A DNA stretch of 24,523 bases, taken from NCBI RefSeq assembly GCF_000373985.1, contig NZ_KB893073.1, forward strand, positions 1 to 24,523, given 5' to 3'. Within the stretch, counting starts at the first letter, position 1. Every line of letters starts with the position of its first letter. Positions 6,113-14,639 of the stretch are shown here, piece after piece. This DNA comes from Desulfobacter curvatus DSM 3379 (GTDB lineage Bacteria; Desulfobacterota; Desulfobacteria; Desulfobacterales; Desulfobacteraceae). The notes under the pieces are model-generated. The model worked only from the letters and a program-made list of their open reading frames with translations, was not told the DNA's origin and made no database searches. A program made the translations under genes and the position numbers.

Positions 6113-7174
6113 ATGACAAAAATTAAACTAAGAAAATCAGATCCGTCCCGGATATTGATACGCGGTGCAAACTGGGTCGGCGATGCAATCATGACCACCC
6201 CCGTGATCAGGGCGGTCAGGAAAAACTTTCCGAAAGCTGAAATCTCCATACTCGTAAAACCATGGGTGGCACCGGTTTTTCACAACAACCCGTTTGTAGA
6301 CAAGGTACTGATCTATGATGACAGTGGGCGTCACAAAAAGGGATGGGGTACGATACGGCTTGCAAAAGATTTGCGACAGTATCATTTCGACCTTACGGTG
6401 TTAATGCAAAATGCATTTGAGGCCGCGTTGATCACCTTTCTTGGAGGAATTCCCGAGCGGCTCGGATATGATACCGACGCAAGGGGATTTCTGCTGAACC
6501 GTTGTATAAAACTCGACCCCAGGCTCAAACGGGTTCATCTTGTTGATTATTACCGGGGAATCCTTAAAGGCGGAGGATTGTATGACGATGGCGGCACCCT
6601 TGATCTTTTTATCAGCGACAGCGAGAGGCAGGAAGCTGAAAAAACTCTTCAGGATAATGGTATTGATATTTCAAAACCTGTAATTGCCATTAATCCCGGT
6701 GCCACCGGGGGGACGGCAAAACGATGGTTTCCCGATCGTTTTGCCGAACTTTCAGCAAAGCTTGCCGAATATTTTGGTGTAAAGGTGTTGATATTCGGCG
6801 GGCCCGGCGATCATGCTCTGGGAGAGATAATTTCCGGATTATCTGGCAATGTTTGTGTGAACCTTGCAGGAAAAACAAACCTGGCCCAAGCCTTTGCCCT
6901 GATTGAACGGTGTTCTCTATTTATCACCAACGATTCAGGCCTGATGCATGCTGCAGCGGCCCTTGGCATAAACCAGGTCGCCATCATCGGCTCCACCAAC
7001 CATATTACAACGCCACCGTCCAATCCCAACAGCCGTATCGTCAGGGTACCCGTTCATTGCAGCCCCTGCATGAAACCGGAGTGCCGGTACGAACATCATC
7101 AATGCATGGATAATATTTCCGTTGATATGATTTTCAAAGAGGCTGTTGCCTTGATGGAGAGTTCAAACCCATGA
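6113..7174 (+). CDS. waaF: ADP-heptose:LPS heptosyltransferase II
   Basis: A 353-residue GT9 glycosyltransferase, normal length. N-terminal motif RGANWVGDAIMTTP (residues 17-30), the INPGATGG-AKRW nucleotide-sugar motif at about 193-205, and NDSGLMHAAAALG (273-285) are the WaaF signature. It adds the second heptose to the LPS inner core at the cytoplasmic face. Near the C-terminus four cysteines (316, 319, 324, 331 in CSPCMKPEC and QC) form a possible metal-binding cluster, also seen in the next gene and common in this family. The gene overlaps waaC by four bases (ATGA), indicating translational coupling. Confidence 0.93.
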   Translation: MTKIKLRKSDPSRILIRGANWVGDAIMTTPVIRAVRKNFPKAEISILVKPWVAPVFHNNPFVDKVLIYDDSGRHKKGWGTIRLAKDLRQYHFDLTVLMQNAFEAALITFLGGIPERLGYDTDARGFLLNRCIKLDPRLKRVHLVDYYRGILKGGGLYDDGGTLDLFISDSERQEAEKTLQDNGIDISKPVIAINPGATGGTAKRWFPDRFAELSAKLAEYFGVKVLIFGGPGDHALGEIISGLSGNVCVNLAGKTNLAQAFALIERCSLFITNDSGLMHAAAALGINQVAIIGSTNHITTPPSNPNSRIVRVPVHCSPCMKPECRYEHHQCMDNISVDMIFKEAVALMESSNP

Positions 7175-8223
7175 ATATCCTGATCGTAAAAATGAGTGCC
7201 ATAGGCGACGTTATCCACACCCTCCCCGCATTGAATGCCCTCAGGGATCATTTTCCGGAAGCCCGTATCACCTGGCTTGTGGAAGAGGCTGCCGCGGATC
7301 TTGTTATCGGGCACCCGTCTGTTGACAATGTCATTGTCTCAAAGCGCAAACGCTGGATAAGGTCTCTTTTTTCTTCTTCTTTCCCAAGCGCTTTAATAAA
7401 AATTTTATCATTTATCCGGGCGCTCAGGGAAACTGAATATGACATGATCATTGATTTTCAGGGTCTGCTGAAAAGCGGTGTCATGGTCATGCTTGCCCGG
7501 GGAAAAAAAAGGATTGGGTTTGATAAAGGCATGGAACATGCCGAATGCAGTCATCTTTTCTATAACCATAGAATTGCACCGGTAAGCATGGAGATCCATG
7601 CCCTGAAAAGAGGCCTGATGATGATTCAAGCCCTTGGCGTCAAGGCGGATAAGGTTGAATACAGACTGCCGGTTACGCCTGGGGCTCGAGCGGCAGTTCA
7701 TACGTTGCTCAAAAAAAATGGTATCCCTGCCAAAGAAAAATTCATCTGTATCAACCCCCAGGCGACCTGGGAAACCAAATTGTGGGACAATGGAAAATTT
7801 GCAGATTTAAGTGACCGGATACAGGAACAATACGGCGCCCGGATTGTATTCACAGGTGGGCCTGAGGACAGGCCGGTCATTGACACCATCATATCTATGA
7901 CGAACAAAACATGTGTCAATCTGGCCGGTTTGACCACCCTGAAAATGCTGGCGGCCCTGTATGAACAGGCAGATGTCCTTGTCACCACTGATACCGGCCC
8001 CATGCATCTTGGGGCAGCCGCCGGTACACGGGTGGTTGCCATTTTCGGATCTACTGCGCCGTGGCGGACCGGGCCGTATGGTTCAGATCATGTGGTGGTT
8101 CGCTCTGCCGGAAGATGTTCCCCCTGCTTCAACAGAGAATGTGAGCATAGAACATGCATGCATGACATATCCGTGGATCAAGTCATGTCTGCAGTAAATA
8201 AACAGATGGGGGTGATGCCATGA
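7171..8223 (+). CDS. waaC: LPS heptosyltransferase I
   Basis: A 350-residue GT9 enzyme. It starts MNILIVKMSAIGDVIHTLPA with the acceptor-site aspartate at residue 13, carries FICINPQATWETKLW at 191-205, and DTGPMHLGAAAG at 274-285 followed by FGSTAPWRTGPYG, the WaaC pattern. It transfers the first heptose from ADP-heptose to Kdo. Four cysteines (316, 319, 324, 329; CSPCFNREC, RTC) mirror the cluster in waaF. It overlaps waaF upstream and the GT2 gene downstream by four bases each. RfaQ-type heptosyltransferase III is a less likely alternative, given the strong type-I N-terminus. Confidence 0.92.
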   Translation: MNILIVKMSAIGDVIHTLPALNALRDHFPEARITWLVEEAAADLVIGHPSVDNVIVSKRKRWIRSLFSSSFPSALIKILSFIRALRETEYDMIIDFQGLLKSGVMVMLARGKKRIGFDKGMEHAECSHLFYNHRIAPVSMEIHALKRGLMMIQALGVKADKVEYRLPVTPGARAAVHTLLKKNGIPAKEKFICINPQATWETKLWDNGKFADLSDRIQEQYGARIVFTGGPEDRPVIDTIISMTNKTCVNLAGLTTLKMLAALYEQADVLVTTDTGPMHLGAAAGTRVVAIFGSTAPWRTGPYGSDHVVVRSAGRCSPCFNRECEHRTCMHDISVDQVMSAVNKQMGVMP

Positions 8224-9032
8224 ACATATCCGTTATTGTCACCACTTTTAACCGGCCGGACAGTCTGAAAAAGGTGCTTGAAGGCTTGTTGAACCAAACC
8301 CGATTGCCTTGTGAAATTATTGTTGCAGACGACGGTTCCCTGGAAGAAACCTCACATCTTGTTAATCAAATGGCCATGTCATCTCCAAATTGTCCTGTGC
8401 GACATGTCTGGCATGAGGACCGGGGGTTCAGGGCGGCTGAGATAAGGAACAAGGCCATTTTGAAATCTTCGGGAGACTATATCATCTCCCTTGACGGAGA
8501 TTGTATTCCTGACCGGTATTTTATTCAGGACCACCTCCAATTGGCCAAGCCCGGATATTTTTTCCAGGGCAAACGGGTGCTTGTGGAAAAGGCGCTTCAA
8601 GATTCGTTTAATTTTTCCCATACACAAAAAACGCGATGGCTCATTGCCAATGCCCTTAAAGGACAGGTCTCCAACGCCCATCATCTGCTAAGACTGCCTT
8701 TTGTACCGGTAGTAACAACCACTAAAATGTCAGGTATCCGAAGTTGCAATATGGGATTTTTCAGGAAAGATCTTTTTGCCGTTAACGGATTTAATCAGGC
8801 GTTTCAGGGGTGGGGCCGGGAGGACTCGGAACTTGCAGCTAGACTTTATAACTATGGACTAAGGCGAAGAGAACATCCGTTTATGGCAGTTTGTTTTCAT
8901 CTCTGGCATGAAGAAAATAATCGAAGCAACCTTGAAAGAAACGATCAGCATCTTGAAAATACCCAGCGATCCGGAAGTTACTGGTGTTCTAACGGCCTTG
9001 CGGATGAAAAAATTGGAGACAAAGAGGTTTAA
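8220..9032 (+). CDS. GT2 glycosyltransferase, LPS core
   Basis: A 270-residue GT-A enzyme. Residues 4-40 (VSV-type start, TTFNRPDSL, VADDGS) form the nucleotide-binding half, DGDC at 92-95 is the metal-binding DxD-like motif, and GWGREDSELAARL at 197-209 with CFHLWHEE is a Glyco_transf_7C-type C-terminal half holding the likely catalytic acid (Glu201/Asp202). RAAEIRNKAI (71-80) fits the chondroitin-synthase-like GT2 group. The sugar donor cannot be read from the sequence; a hexose or hexosamine added to the heptose region is a reasonable guess. The start ATG overlaps the waaC stop. It is the last gene of the tightly packed run. Confidence 0.85.
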   Translation: MNISVIVTTFNRPDSLKKVLEGLLNQTRLPCEIIVADDGSLEETSHLVNQMAMSSPNCPVRHVWHEDRGFRAAEIRNKAILKSSGDYIISLDGDCIPDRYFIQDHLQLAKPGYFFQGKRVLVEKALQDSFNFSHTQKTRWLIANALKGQVSNAHHLLRLPFVPVVTTTKMSGIRSCNMGFFRKDLFAVNGFNQAFQGWGREDSELAARLYNYGLRRREHPFMAVCFHLWHEENNRSNLERNDQHLENTQRSGSYWCSNGLADEKIGDKEV

Positions 9033-9153
9033 AACTCATGGGACTTAAATGATAATAGACAAACATTGGACTGTTCGGATAGCTCTTTTTTTATCAATAA
9101 AATAGAACAGGTATCAGATTATAGTGTTGGTAATAGAAACAAAGTATAACCAT

Positions 9154-10068
9154 ATGAAAAAATTCGCATTATTTTGTAAATCCTACCATAAAGATGTGTA
9201 TCGTGCAAAAAGACTTGCAGATAGTATTGACCAGTACAACATAGATGATATTCTTTTTGTCATGTCTGTTCCCCAAAGAGACTTTGACCTTTTTAAAGAT
9301 ATCCTTGGAGAGAATAAATGTTTTCTTGTAGCTGATGAAGAAATTATCAATGCAAGTTGTGCAGTTTTTGGTGACATTCCCGGCTTCTTTTATGACCATT
9401 TATATCAACAATTGATAAAATTGGAATTTTGGCGACTGGGCATGGCAGAGAATTATGGCTGGATTGATTCTGATTCATATTTTATTAAAAAATTCCGATT
9501 ATCCGATTTTATGTATGACAATGAAACACCTTATACAATCATGGATAAACATGATGCTGGAATTTTAAGAGAGAGATGGAAGAATATTCCTGCAAAAGAA
9601 ATAGAAAAGCGTGTCTATAGACGGGCCAAACAGGTCAATGCATTTAAATCTGTTTTCGGTGATACGAATCAAAATTGGGATTTTGGTATTTCCACTCCTA
9701 TTATATGGGCGTCAAAGGTTTTAAAACATTTACACCGAAATTATTTGATACCCAGAAATAAAACTATTTTTGAGTTTCTGTCAGAACATCCAACGGAAAC
9801 ATTTTTATATGGATATTACCTGATTCACAGCCAATGCATTCCTCTATATCCTAGAACTCACATGTTTAGAGCTTTTGATTATGCCGATGAATTTATTGAA
9901 GCCGAAATTAATGGTGAAAATGAATCGTCCATTGCAAAAAATTATTTTGGCATATGTATTCAGTCTAACTGGGCCCTTTTTAAAGAAAAAAAACGCCTGA
10001 CCCACAGGTTAAGAAATCGTAAGCAGGATTTCATGAATGGGCTTAGGAAAATAACATCTAAATTTTAA
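9154..10068 (+). CDS. DUF6492 glycosyltransferase-like protein
   Basis: About 304 residues. It begins MKKFALFCKSYHKDVYRAKRL and has a GWIDSDSYFIKKF segment whose DSDS is a DxD-like metal/nucleotide-sugar motif. I recognise the family as DUF6492, a GT-A-like family found in polysaccharide loci; enzymatic proof is not known to me. No signal peptide or membrane helix is seen. I prefer the ATG at 9154 because it gives the family N-terminus; a GTG at 9124 in frame would add ten residues without homologous character. A 121-base gap separates it from the GT2 gene, and local base use turns AT-rich here, so it may have joined the locus by transfer together with wecB. Confidence 0.7.
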   Translation: MKKFALFCKSYHKDVYRAKRLADSIDQYNIDDILFVMSVPQRDFDLFKDILGENKCFLVADEEIINASCAVFGDIPGFFYDHLYQQLIKLEFWRLGMAENYGWIDSDSYFIKKFRLSDFMYDNETPYTIMDKHDAGILRERWKNIPAKEIEKRVYRRAKQVNAFKSVFGDTNQNWDFGISTPIIWASKVLKHLHRNYLIPRNKTIFEFLSEHPTETFLYGYYLIHSQCIPLYPRTHMFRAFDYADEFIEAEINGENESSIAKNYFGICIQSNWALFKEKKRLTHRLRNRKQDFMNGLRKITSKF

Positions 10069-10085
10069 TTGGTAAATTATTCTTC

Positions 10086-11231
10086 ATGAAAAATAAGAAA
10101 AAAATTTTTTGTATTTTCGGCACACGCCCAGAAGCTATAAAAATGGTAGCATTAATAAAAAAAATAACTACCGTGTCTTCAATGTTTCAGCCAGTTGTTT
10201 GTGTTACAGCCCAACACAGGGAAATGCTGGATCAAGTTTTGTTTCGCTTTAATATTGTTCCCGAATACGATCTCAATGTTATGAAAAAAGGGCAGGATAT
10301 CTTTGAGTTAACCAGTAGTATCCTAACACGTTTAAAACCGATTCTAAAAAAAGAAAAACCAGACTTGATTCTTGTTCAGGGGGATACAACCACTGCTTTT
10401 GTGGGAAGCCTTGCAGCCTATTATATGCGTATACCGGTTGGCCATATTGAGGCTGGGTTGAGAACCTACCAAAAATACTCTCCCTTTCCGGAGGAAGTCA
10501 ACAGGCACTTAATTAGTGTAATTGCTGATTACCATTTTGCTCCCACAACAATGGCTAAAAAAAACCTGATTGCCGAAGGCATCAATGAAAACAGTGTATG
10601 GGTGACAGGAAATACCGTAATTGATACCTTGTTGATGGAGTCACGCACCGGAGATAATCAGTACTGGAAAGACTATTTTAACGATAACTGGAAAATCAAT
10701 CTTGACAATAAAGACAGAAAGCTTGTTCTTGTAACAGGACACAGAAGAGAAAGTTTTGGAAAAGGATTTGAAAATATCTGCCAGGCATTAAAGGAGATTG
10801 CCCGGCGCCATTCTGAAATTGATTTGGTTTACCCAGTACATTTGAATCCGAATGTTAAAAAACCGGCATTTGAAATATTGGGTGAACACAACAATAAAAA
10901 TATTTTTCTATTAGATCCCCTTGACTATTCTCCTTTTGTATATTTGATGAACCATGCATATTTTATTTTAACGGATTCAGGTGGAATACAAGAGGAAGCG
11001 CCTTCTTTAGGAAAACCCGTACTGGTAATGCGTGAGACTACAGAACGTCCTGAAGGCATAGATGCGGGAACCTGTAAATTAGTCGGTTCAGATACAGATC
11101 AAATAGTTAATGAAGCAGAAATACTGATAAAAAATAAAGACATCTTTAGATCAATGGCCCAAAAAAAGAATCCTTATGGAGATGGCCATGCGTCCGAAAA
11201 AATCATTGGGATTCTTTCAGACATATTATAA
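10086..11231 (+). CDS. wecB: UDP-N-acetylglucosamine 2-epimerase (non-hydrolysing)
   Basis: A 381-residue WecB/MnaA enzyme, normal length. Visible motifs: FGTRPEAIKM (11-20), QGDTTT with Asp100, HIEAGLRT with Glu122, FPEEVNR with Glu136, TGHRRES with His219 and TDSGGIQEEAPSLGKP for UDP binding. All expected active-site residues are present. It interconverts UDP-GlcNAc and UDP-ManNAc in the cytoplasm. No UDP-ManNAc dehydrogenase (wecC) is nearby, so ManNAc may be used directly in the core or O-chain, or wecC lies elsewhere. It starts 17 bases after the DUF6492 gene and meets a minus-strand glycosyltransferase six bases past its stop. Confidence 0.94.
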   Translation: MKNKKKIFCIFGTRPEAIKMVALIKKITTVSSMFQPVVCVTAQHREMLDQVLFRFNIVPEYDLNVMKKGQDIFELTSSILTRLKPILKKEKPDLILVQGDTTTAFVGSLAAYYMRIPVGHIEAGLRTYQKYSPFPEEVNRHLISVIADYHFAPTTMAKKNLIAEGINENSVWVTGNTVIDTLLMESRTGDNQYWKDYFNDNWKINLDNKDRKLVLVTGHRRESFGKGFENICQALKEIARRHSEIDLVYPVHLNPNVKKPAFEILGEHNNKNIFLLDPLDYSPFVYLMNHAYFILTDSGGIQEEAPSLGKPVLVMRETTERPEGIDAGTCKLVGSDTDQIVNEAEILIKNKDIFRSMAQKKNPYGDGHASEKIIGILSDIL

Positions 11232-11237
11232 ATTCTT

Positions 11238-12557
11238 TTATGTCGCTTTTTTTAACAGATCGTCTCTTGTCGACATCAGCTTGGTAACAGCACCTTTAAC
11301 CGTGAGGGGAGATGCATGCTCAAAATCCGGCAAACCGGAATCTTTCCATTGGGAAATCAAATTCTGTAGTGTCGATTTTATTTCTCCTTCCTTTTGGCTG
11401 TCTGCCGCAAAAAAACTGTTTTCCTCCAGCATTGTTTGAAGTTCGGAGCCCGGATGGGTTAAACCCAGAATAGGACGCTGGACCAGCATGTAATCATAAA
11501 GCTTAGAAGGGATGTACTCATCGCACCGGAAAATATCATCCCCATGAACCAGGATGAGGACATCCATTCTCTTCATGGCTTCAAGCACCTGTTCTCTGCC
11601 CGTTTTTCCCGTCGTCGGATCATATTCCAACCTGCCGTGCACCGTTACAATATCCTTTAAATGATACACTTCCATGGCCTGGCTGGTCACCGGATCAAGG
11701 GTGGTTCCATAGATATCAATGGCAACCTGCCTGGACAGATCCGGTTCTTCCTGCAACAGGTCATGAAAAGCTTTAAACACCTTTTTAAGGTTACGCCTGG
11801 AAGCAAGGGAACCGAAATATCCAAAATGAATTTTTTCTTGTTTTTGATAGGTTTGGGCCCAATTTTCCGCAGGAGATGCACCGGGACGGATAACAATCAA
11901 TTTATCTGGGAACCCGGGATTTCGTTTCAATGCCTTGGCACTGGCCTGATCCGTAAAATAAACGATCTTGTCAGCATATCTGAAGACCAACTTTTCAAGG
12001 TATTTGTGAAAAAAGTATTTGTGCCATTTGGTGGTTTGGTTGTCATAAATCAGCGGATCATGGAGTTCCGCTACCCAGGGCAGCTTAAAAAGCCTGCTCA
12101 GAATGAGTCCGGTATAATGGGTTGAAGAGGGGCCGGCAGTGGAGTAAATCAGCTCCGGACGATGTTTGGGAATGATGAAGATGCCATATAATGAAGCCGA
12201 TAAAAGCCATGACCAATGACTGTCCAGGTGAATTATCGTTTTCTCCATAAGAAAAAAAGGCAGAATGATCATTGTCAGTAATAAATTTATGATTCTGCCG
12301 GGAAGAGTATCCTGTGTACGGCTTTTCATAACATGGCGCAGTTCAAATTTCAGTCCGGACGGTGCCGGAGAAAACACCTGGTAATGTGGGTAGTCTACAT
12401 CCTTCCTGCCGGTTGGGGCACTGATTACAACCGGGGTAACCCCTTTTTTTCTGAGAAACGGAATGCGGTCCGTTATTGTTTGGCTTGCCGCTCTTCCGTC
12501 CATGTTATAGCAGTGAGCAAGTATCAACCATGTCATTTTTGCAGATGATTTTTTCAT
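11238..12557 (-). CDS. GT4-like glycosyltransferase
   Basis: A 439-residue GT-B enzyme. The N-terminal half (acceptor side) starts with WLILAHCYNMDGRAASQ and includes a hydrophobic stretch near 90-130 (LLLTMIILPFFLM, WLLSASLYGIFII) that may bind the membrane. The linker ELHDPLIYD is typical of GT4 proteins. The C-terminal Rossmann half has FGYFGSLASRRNL and PSKLYDYMLVQRPILGL, a variant of the usual P-KL-EYMA-G-P motif lacking the classic E-x7-E. The substrate is unknown. It is transcribed alone against the flanking clusters, convergent with wecB and divergent from the waaG-like gene, with its own good promoter at 12616-12644. No clear ribosome site precedes the ATG. Confidence 0.78.
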   Translation of the reverse strand: MKKSSAKMTWLILAHCYNMDGRAASQTITDRIPFLRKKGVTPVVISAPTGRKDVDYPHYQVFSPAPSGLKFELRHVMKSRTQDTLPGRIINLLLTMIILPFFLMEKTIIHLDSHWSWLLSASLYGIFIIPKHRPELIYSTAGPSSTHYTGLILSRLFKLPWVAELHDPLIYDNQTTKWHKYFFHKYLEKLVFRYADKIVYFTDQASAKALKRNPGFPDKLIVIRPGASPAENWAQTYQKQEKIHFGYFGSLASRRNLKKVFKAFHDLLQEEPDLSRQVAIDIYGTTLDPVTSQAMEVYHLKDIVTVHGRLEYDPTTGKTGREQVLEAMKRMDVLILVHGDDIFRCDEYIPSKLYDYMLVQRPILGLTHPGSELQTMLEENSFFAADSQKEGEIKSTLQNLISQWKDSGLPDFEHASPLTVKGAVTKLMSTRDDLLKKAT

Positions 12558-12615
12558 TTTCTATTAAAAATATATTTTTTATGATATTTTTTCAAACTTG
12601 ATTGAAAAGCCATTC

Positions 12616-12644
12616 ATAATAAATAAAAGACATGTCGTAGTCAA
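12616..12644 (-). promoter_or_regulatory. promoter of the minus-strand glycosyltransferase
   Basis: On the minus strand -35 TTGACT (12639-12644) and -10 TATTAT (12616-12621) are 17 bases apart, giving a start near 12609 and a leader of about 50 bases. Both hexamers are one base off consensus. Confidence 0.6.
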
Positions 12645-12674
12645 GAATGGTCACCTTAATTTATCTAACAGCCA

Positions 12675-12701
12675 TGGGCTGATCTGGTCTATCAGCACCC
12701 A
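12675..12701 (+). other. hairpin in the waaG-like gene leader
   Basis: Arms gctgat/atcagc, extended by ggg/ccc with a small bulge, enclose the loop ctggtct. With the terminator-like hairpin 30 bases further on, it forms a two-hairpin leader before the waaG-like gene. Confidence 0.4.
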
Positions 12702-12730
12702 GACTCGACCCAAAACAAAAATTAAAAGTT

Positions 12731-12755
12731 CTGTGTCAGTTACACAGCCTTTTTT
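12731..12755 (+). terminator. terminator-like hairpin upstream of waaG-like gene
   Basis: A 6-base-pair stem (ctgtgt at 12731-12736, acacag at 12742-12747) with a 5-base loop is followed by cc and a run of seven T. On the plus strand the nearest upstream gene is wecB, 1.5 kb away behind an antisense gene. So it either stops read-through or works as an attenuator for the waaG-like operon that starts 27 bases later. Confidence 0.5.
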
Positions 12756-12781
12756 ATAAATAGGACAATGGGGGTAAGGCG

Positions 12782-13894
12782 TTGAAAATTGCCGTTTTGG
12801 TAAAGCGGTTTACCTTGTCGGGCGGCAAGGAACGTTATGTTGTAGAACTGGTTAAATCACTATGCCGCCTTGGACACCAGGTTGATGTTTTTGCCTGTGA
12901 AGCAGAGCAACGACTTTTAAACGACATCGGTTTTTTCCGTGTGCCGAACCGAATGACATTCTCAAGTGTTCTGAACACCATTTCATTTGTGAAGGAAACG
13001 GCAAAGATGCTTGAAGAGTATGACTATGATATTGTTCATTCCCACGAGCGTAATTATACACAGGAGGTTTTGACTTTACACAGCTTTTCTTATTATGAAG
13101 GGTTAAAAAAATACACTTGGTTAAGAAAAATTGATCAGAAATACTTGAGCCTGCGCAGCTGGCTTTACCTATGGCTTGAACGGGCGCAAATGAGAACCCC
13201 CTGGCTGATTTCCGTCTCAACGGCAATATCAAAGGATGTTGAAGAAAACTATCATCGTACCGGCAATGTTGTTGAAATCCCGCCTGGCGTTGATCTGACC
13301 ATATTTGATGAAAAATCTGTTTATGCCATGCGTCAGCAGGCCCGAAAAGAAAAAAATATCCATGAAAATGAACTTGCCGTTCTCTTTGTCGGGTCTGCGT
13401 TCCAGCGGAAGGGACTTGATCGGTTAATCCCCGCCATTACCGAAGAGATGCACTTAATAATCGTTGGAAAGGGAGATCATATCTCCAAGTTTTCAAAAAT
13501 GATCAAAGCCCATCCTTGCGGACAACGAATCAGCATGGAAGGTATTACGGATAATGTTATAAAATATTACGCCCTTGCCGATGTTGTTGTGCTGCCCTCC
13601 CGGTCGGAAGCCTTTGGCATGAGTGTACTTGAAGGGATGGCATGCGGGTTACCGGTAATTGTCAGTCATAATTCAGGAGTTGCCGGCTTGATCCGCCATG
13701 GTGAAAATGGCTTTTTGATGAGCAAGGTATCCGAGCTTACAGGATTGTTGGAGTTGGTAAAGTCAGAGGAGACAAGACGAAAAATTGGCTTCTGTGCAAG
13801 AAAGACTGCTGAAAAATACGGCTGGTCAAGAGTCGGTTCCTCTCATGAGTGCCTTTATAAAAAAATTATGTCAAAGAGATCACCAAAAGAATAA
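12782..13894 (+). CDS. WaaG-like GT4 glycosyltransferase, LPS core
   Basis: A 370-residue GT-B enzyme. It starts MKIAVLVKRFTLSGGKERYV, with the Gly14-Gly15 loop of WaaG-type glucosyltransferases, then VEIPPGVDL (164-172), FVGSAFQRKGLD (202-213) and EAFGMSVLEGMACGLPVI (276-293), whose Glu276 and Glu284 form the E-x7-E motif. WaaG adds the first outer-core hexose to heptose II; that role is likely here but the sugar is not certain. The start is TTG at 12782, preceded by a GGGGG/AAGG stretch; no ATG nearby keeps the motif. It leads a plus-strand run with the kinase-like genes and waaL. Confidence 0.85.
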   Translation: MKIAVLVKRFTLSGGKERYVVELVKSLCRLGHQVDVFACEAEQRLLNDIGFFRVPNRMTFSSVLNTISFVKETAKMLEEYDYDIVHSHERNYTQEVLTLHSFSYYEGLKKYTWLRKIDQKYLSLRSWLYLWLERAQMRTPWLISVSTAISKDVEENYHRTGNVVEIPPGVDLTIFDEKSVYAMRQQARKEKNIHENELAVLFVGSAFQRKGLDRLIPAITEEMHLIIVGKGDHISKFSKMIKAHPCGQRISMEGITDNVIKYYALADVVVLPSRSEAFGMSVLEGMACGLPVIVSHNSGVAGLIRHGENGFLMSKVSELTGLLELVKSEETRRKIGFCARKTAEKYGWSRVGSSHECLYKKIMSKRSPKE

Positions 13895-13919
13895 GTGGGG
13901 GCTGGATAGTAGAGACCGT

Positions 13920-14639
13920 ATGTTAGATAAAATCTATTCAAAAAAAACGTTTTCGGCAATAGTGATGTGTAATAAACAATTTCTGTCAGATGATATGTGC
14001 AGGCTCTTGGATGATCCGGATGCCTTTCTGGATGATAATAAGACAAAAATCATACAGAATAATTTTAAAAGTAAAGTCGGCATTGTCGTTTTGGACGGTA
14101 AAAAGCTTGTGATTAAACGCCACAATTATAAATCCAAGTGGCATAAGTTTAAACGATATTTCAGGCCGACGCGCTCAAGCCGAAACTGGTACTATTCCAA
14201 TTTTTTGATAGCCAAAGGTTTTTTTGTGCCCACACCGGTTGCCTTTGTTGAAAAACGAATCGCCGGGGTGTTGCGCGGCATGTCACATTTTGTTTATGAA
14301 TATGTGGAAGGCATCACTGGAGACGCGTACTTTAAGAATAATGTGAAATCCATTAAAAAGATAGAGCAGGGAATGGATATGGTGGTCTCCCTTGTGGATA
14401 GAATCAGAAAACTGGGTGTCATTCATGGCGATATACGAATGTCAAATTTGGTGTTTCAGGATAACCGAATATACTTATTGGATTTTGATGATATGCGGCC
14501 TATACGATGGTATAAACTGCCGCATATTAGAAATCGGGATGTTAGAGGTCTTAAAAAAGATATTTTTTATAATATTCCACAGGAGCTTCAAATAAATTTT
14601 CTGAATAAGTTGGATTTTAAAAATGTCTATTACCAGTGA
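13920..14639 (+). CDS. WaaP/Kdo-kinase-like LPS kinase
   Basis: A 239-residue kinase-fold protein. It shows LVIKRHNYKSKWHKFKRYF with the ATP-site lysine (about 66), RPTRSSRNWYYSNFLIAKGF then PTPVAFVE, YEYVEG at the hinge, IHGDIRMSNLVF (168-179; catalytic Asp171, Asn176) and YLLDFDDMRP (Asp188, the DFG equivalent). The order fits the Kdo/WaaP (InaA-like) LPS kinases, which phosphorylate Kdo or heptose. All catalytic residues are present. I start at the ATG of 13920, 25 bases after the previous stop. The frame is open upstream to 13785, but that part overlaps the waaG-like gene and has no family character. It overlaps the next gene by 17 bases. Confidence 0.8.
   Translation: MLDKIYSKKTFSAIVMCNKQFLSDDMCRLLDDPDAFLDDNKTKIIQNNFKSKVGIVVLDGKKLVIKRHNYKSKWHKFKRYFRPTRSSRNWYYSNFLIAKGFFVPTPVAFVEKRIAGVLRGMSHFVYEYVEGITGDAYFKNNVKSIKKIEQGMDMVVSLVDRIRKLGVIHGDIRMSNLVFQDNRIYLLDFDDMRPIRWYKLPHIRNRDVRGLKKDIFYNIPQELQINFLNKLDFKNVYYQ

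Noticed and set aside
9124..9153. GTG start giving ten extra residues on the DUF6492 protein
   Set aside because: The extension has no family-like sequence, and the ATG at 9154 gives the expected N-terminus.
12764..12781. Possible ops/JUMPstart (RfaH) element before the waaG-like gene
   Set aside because: The G-rich stretch does not match GGCGGTAG and is better explained as the ribosome site.
13785..13919. Upstream extension of the WaaP-like kinase into the waaG-like gene
   Set aside because: It would overlap 110 bases of a well-supported coding region and adds no kinase motif.
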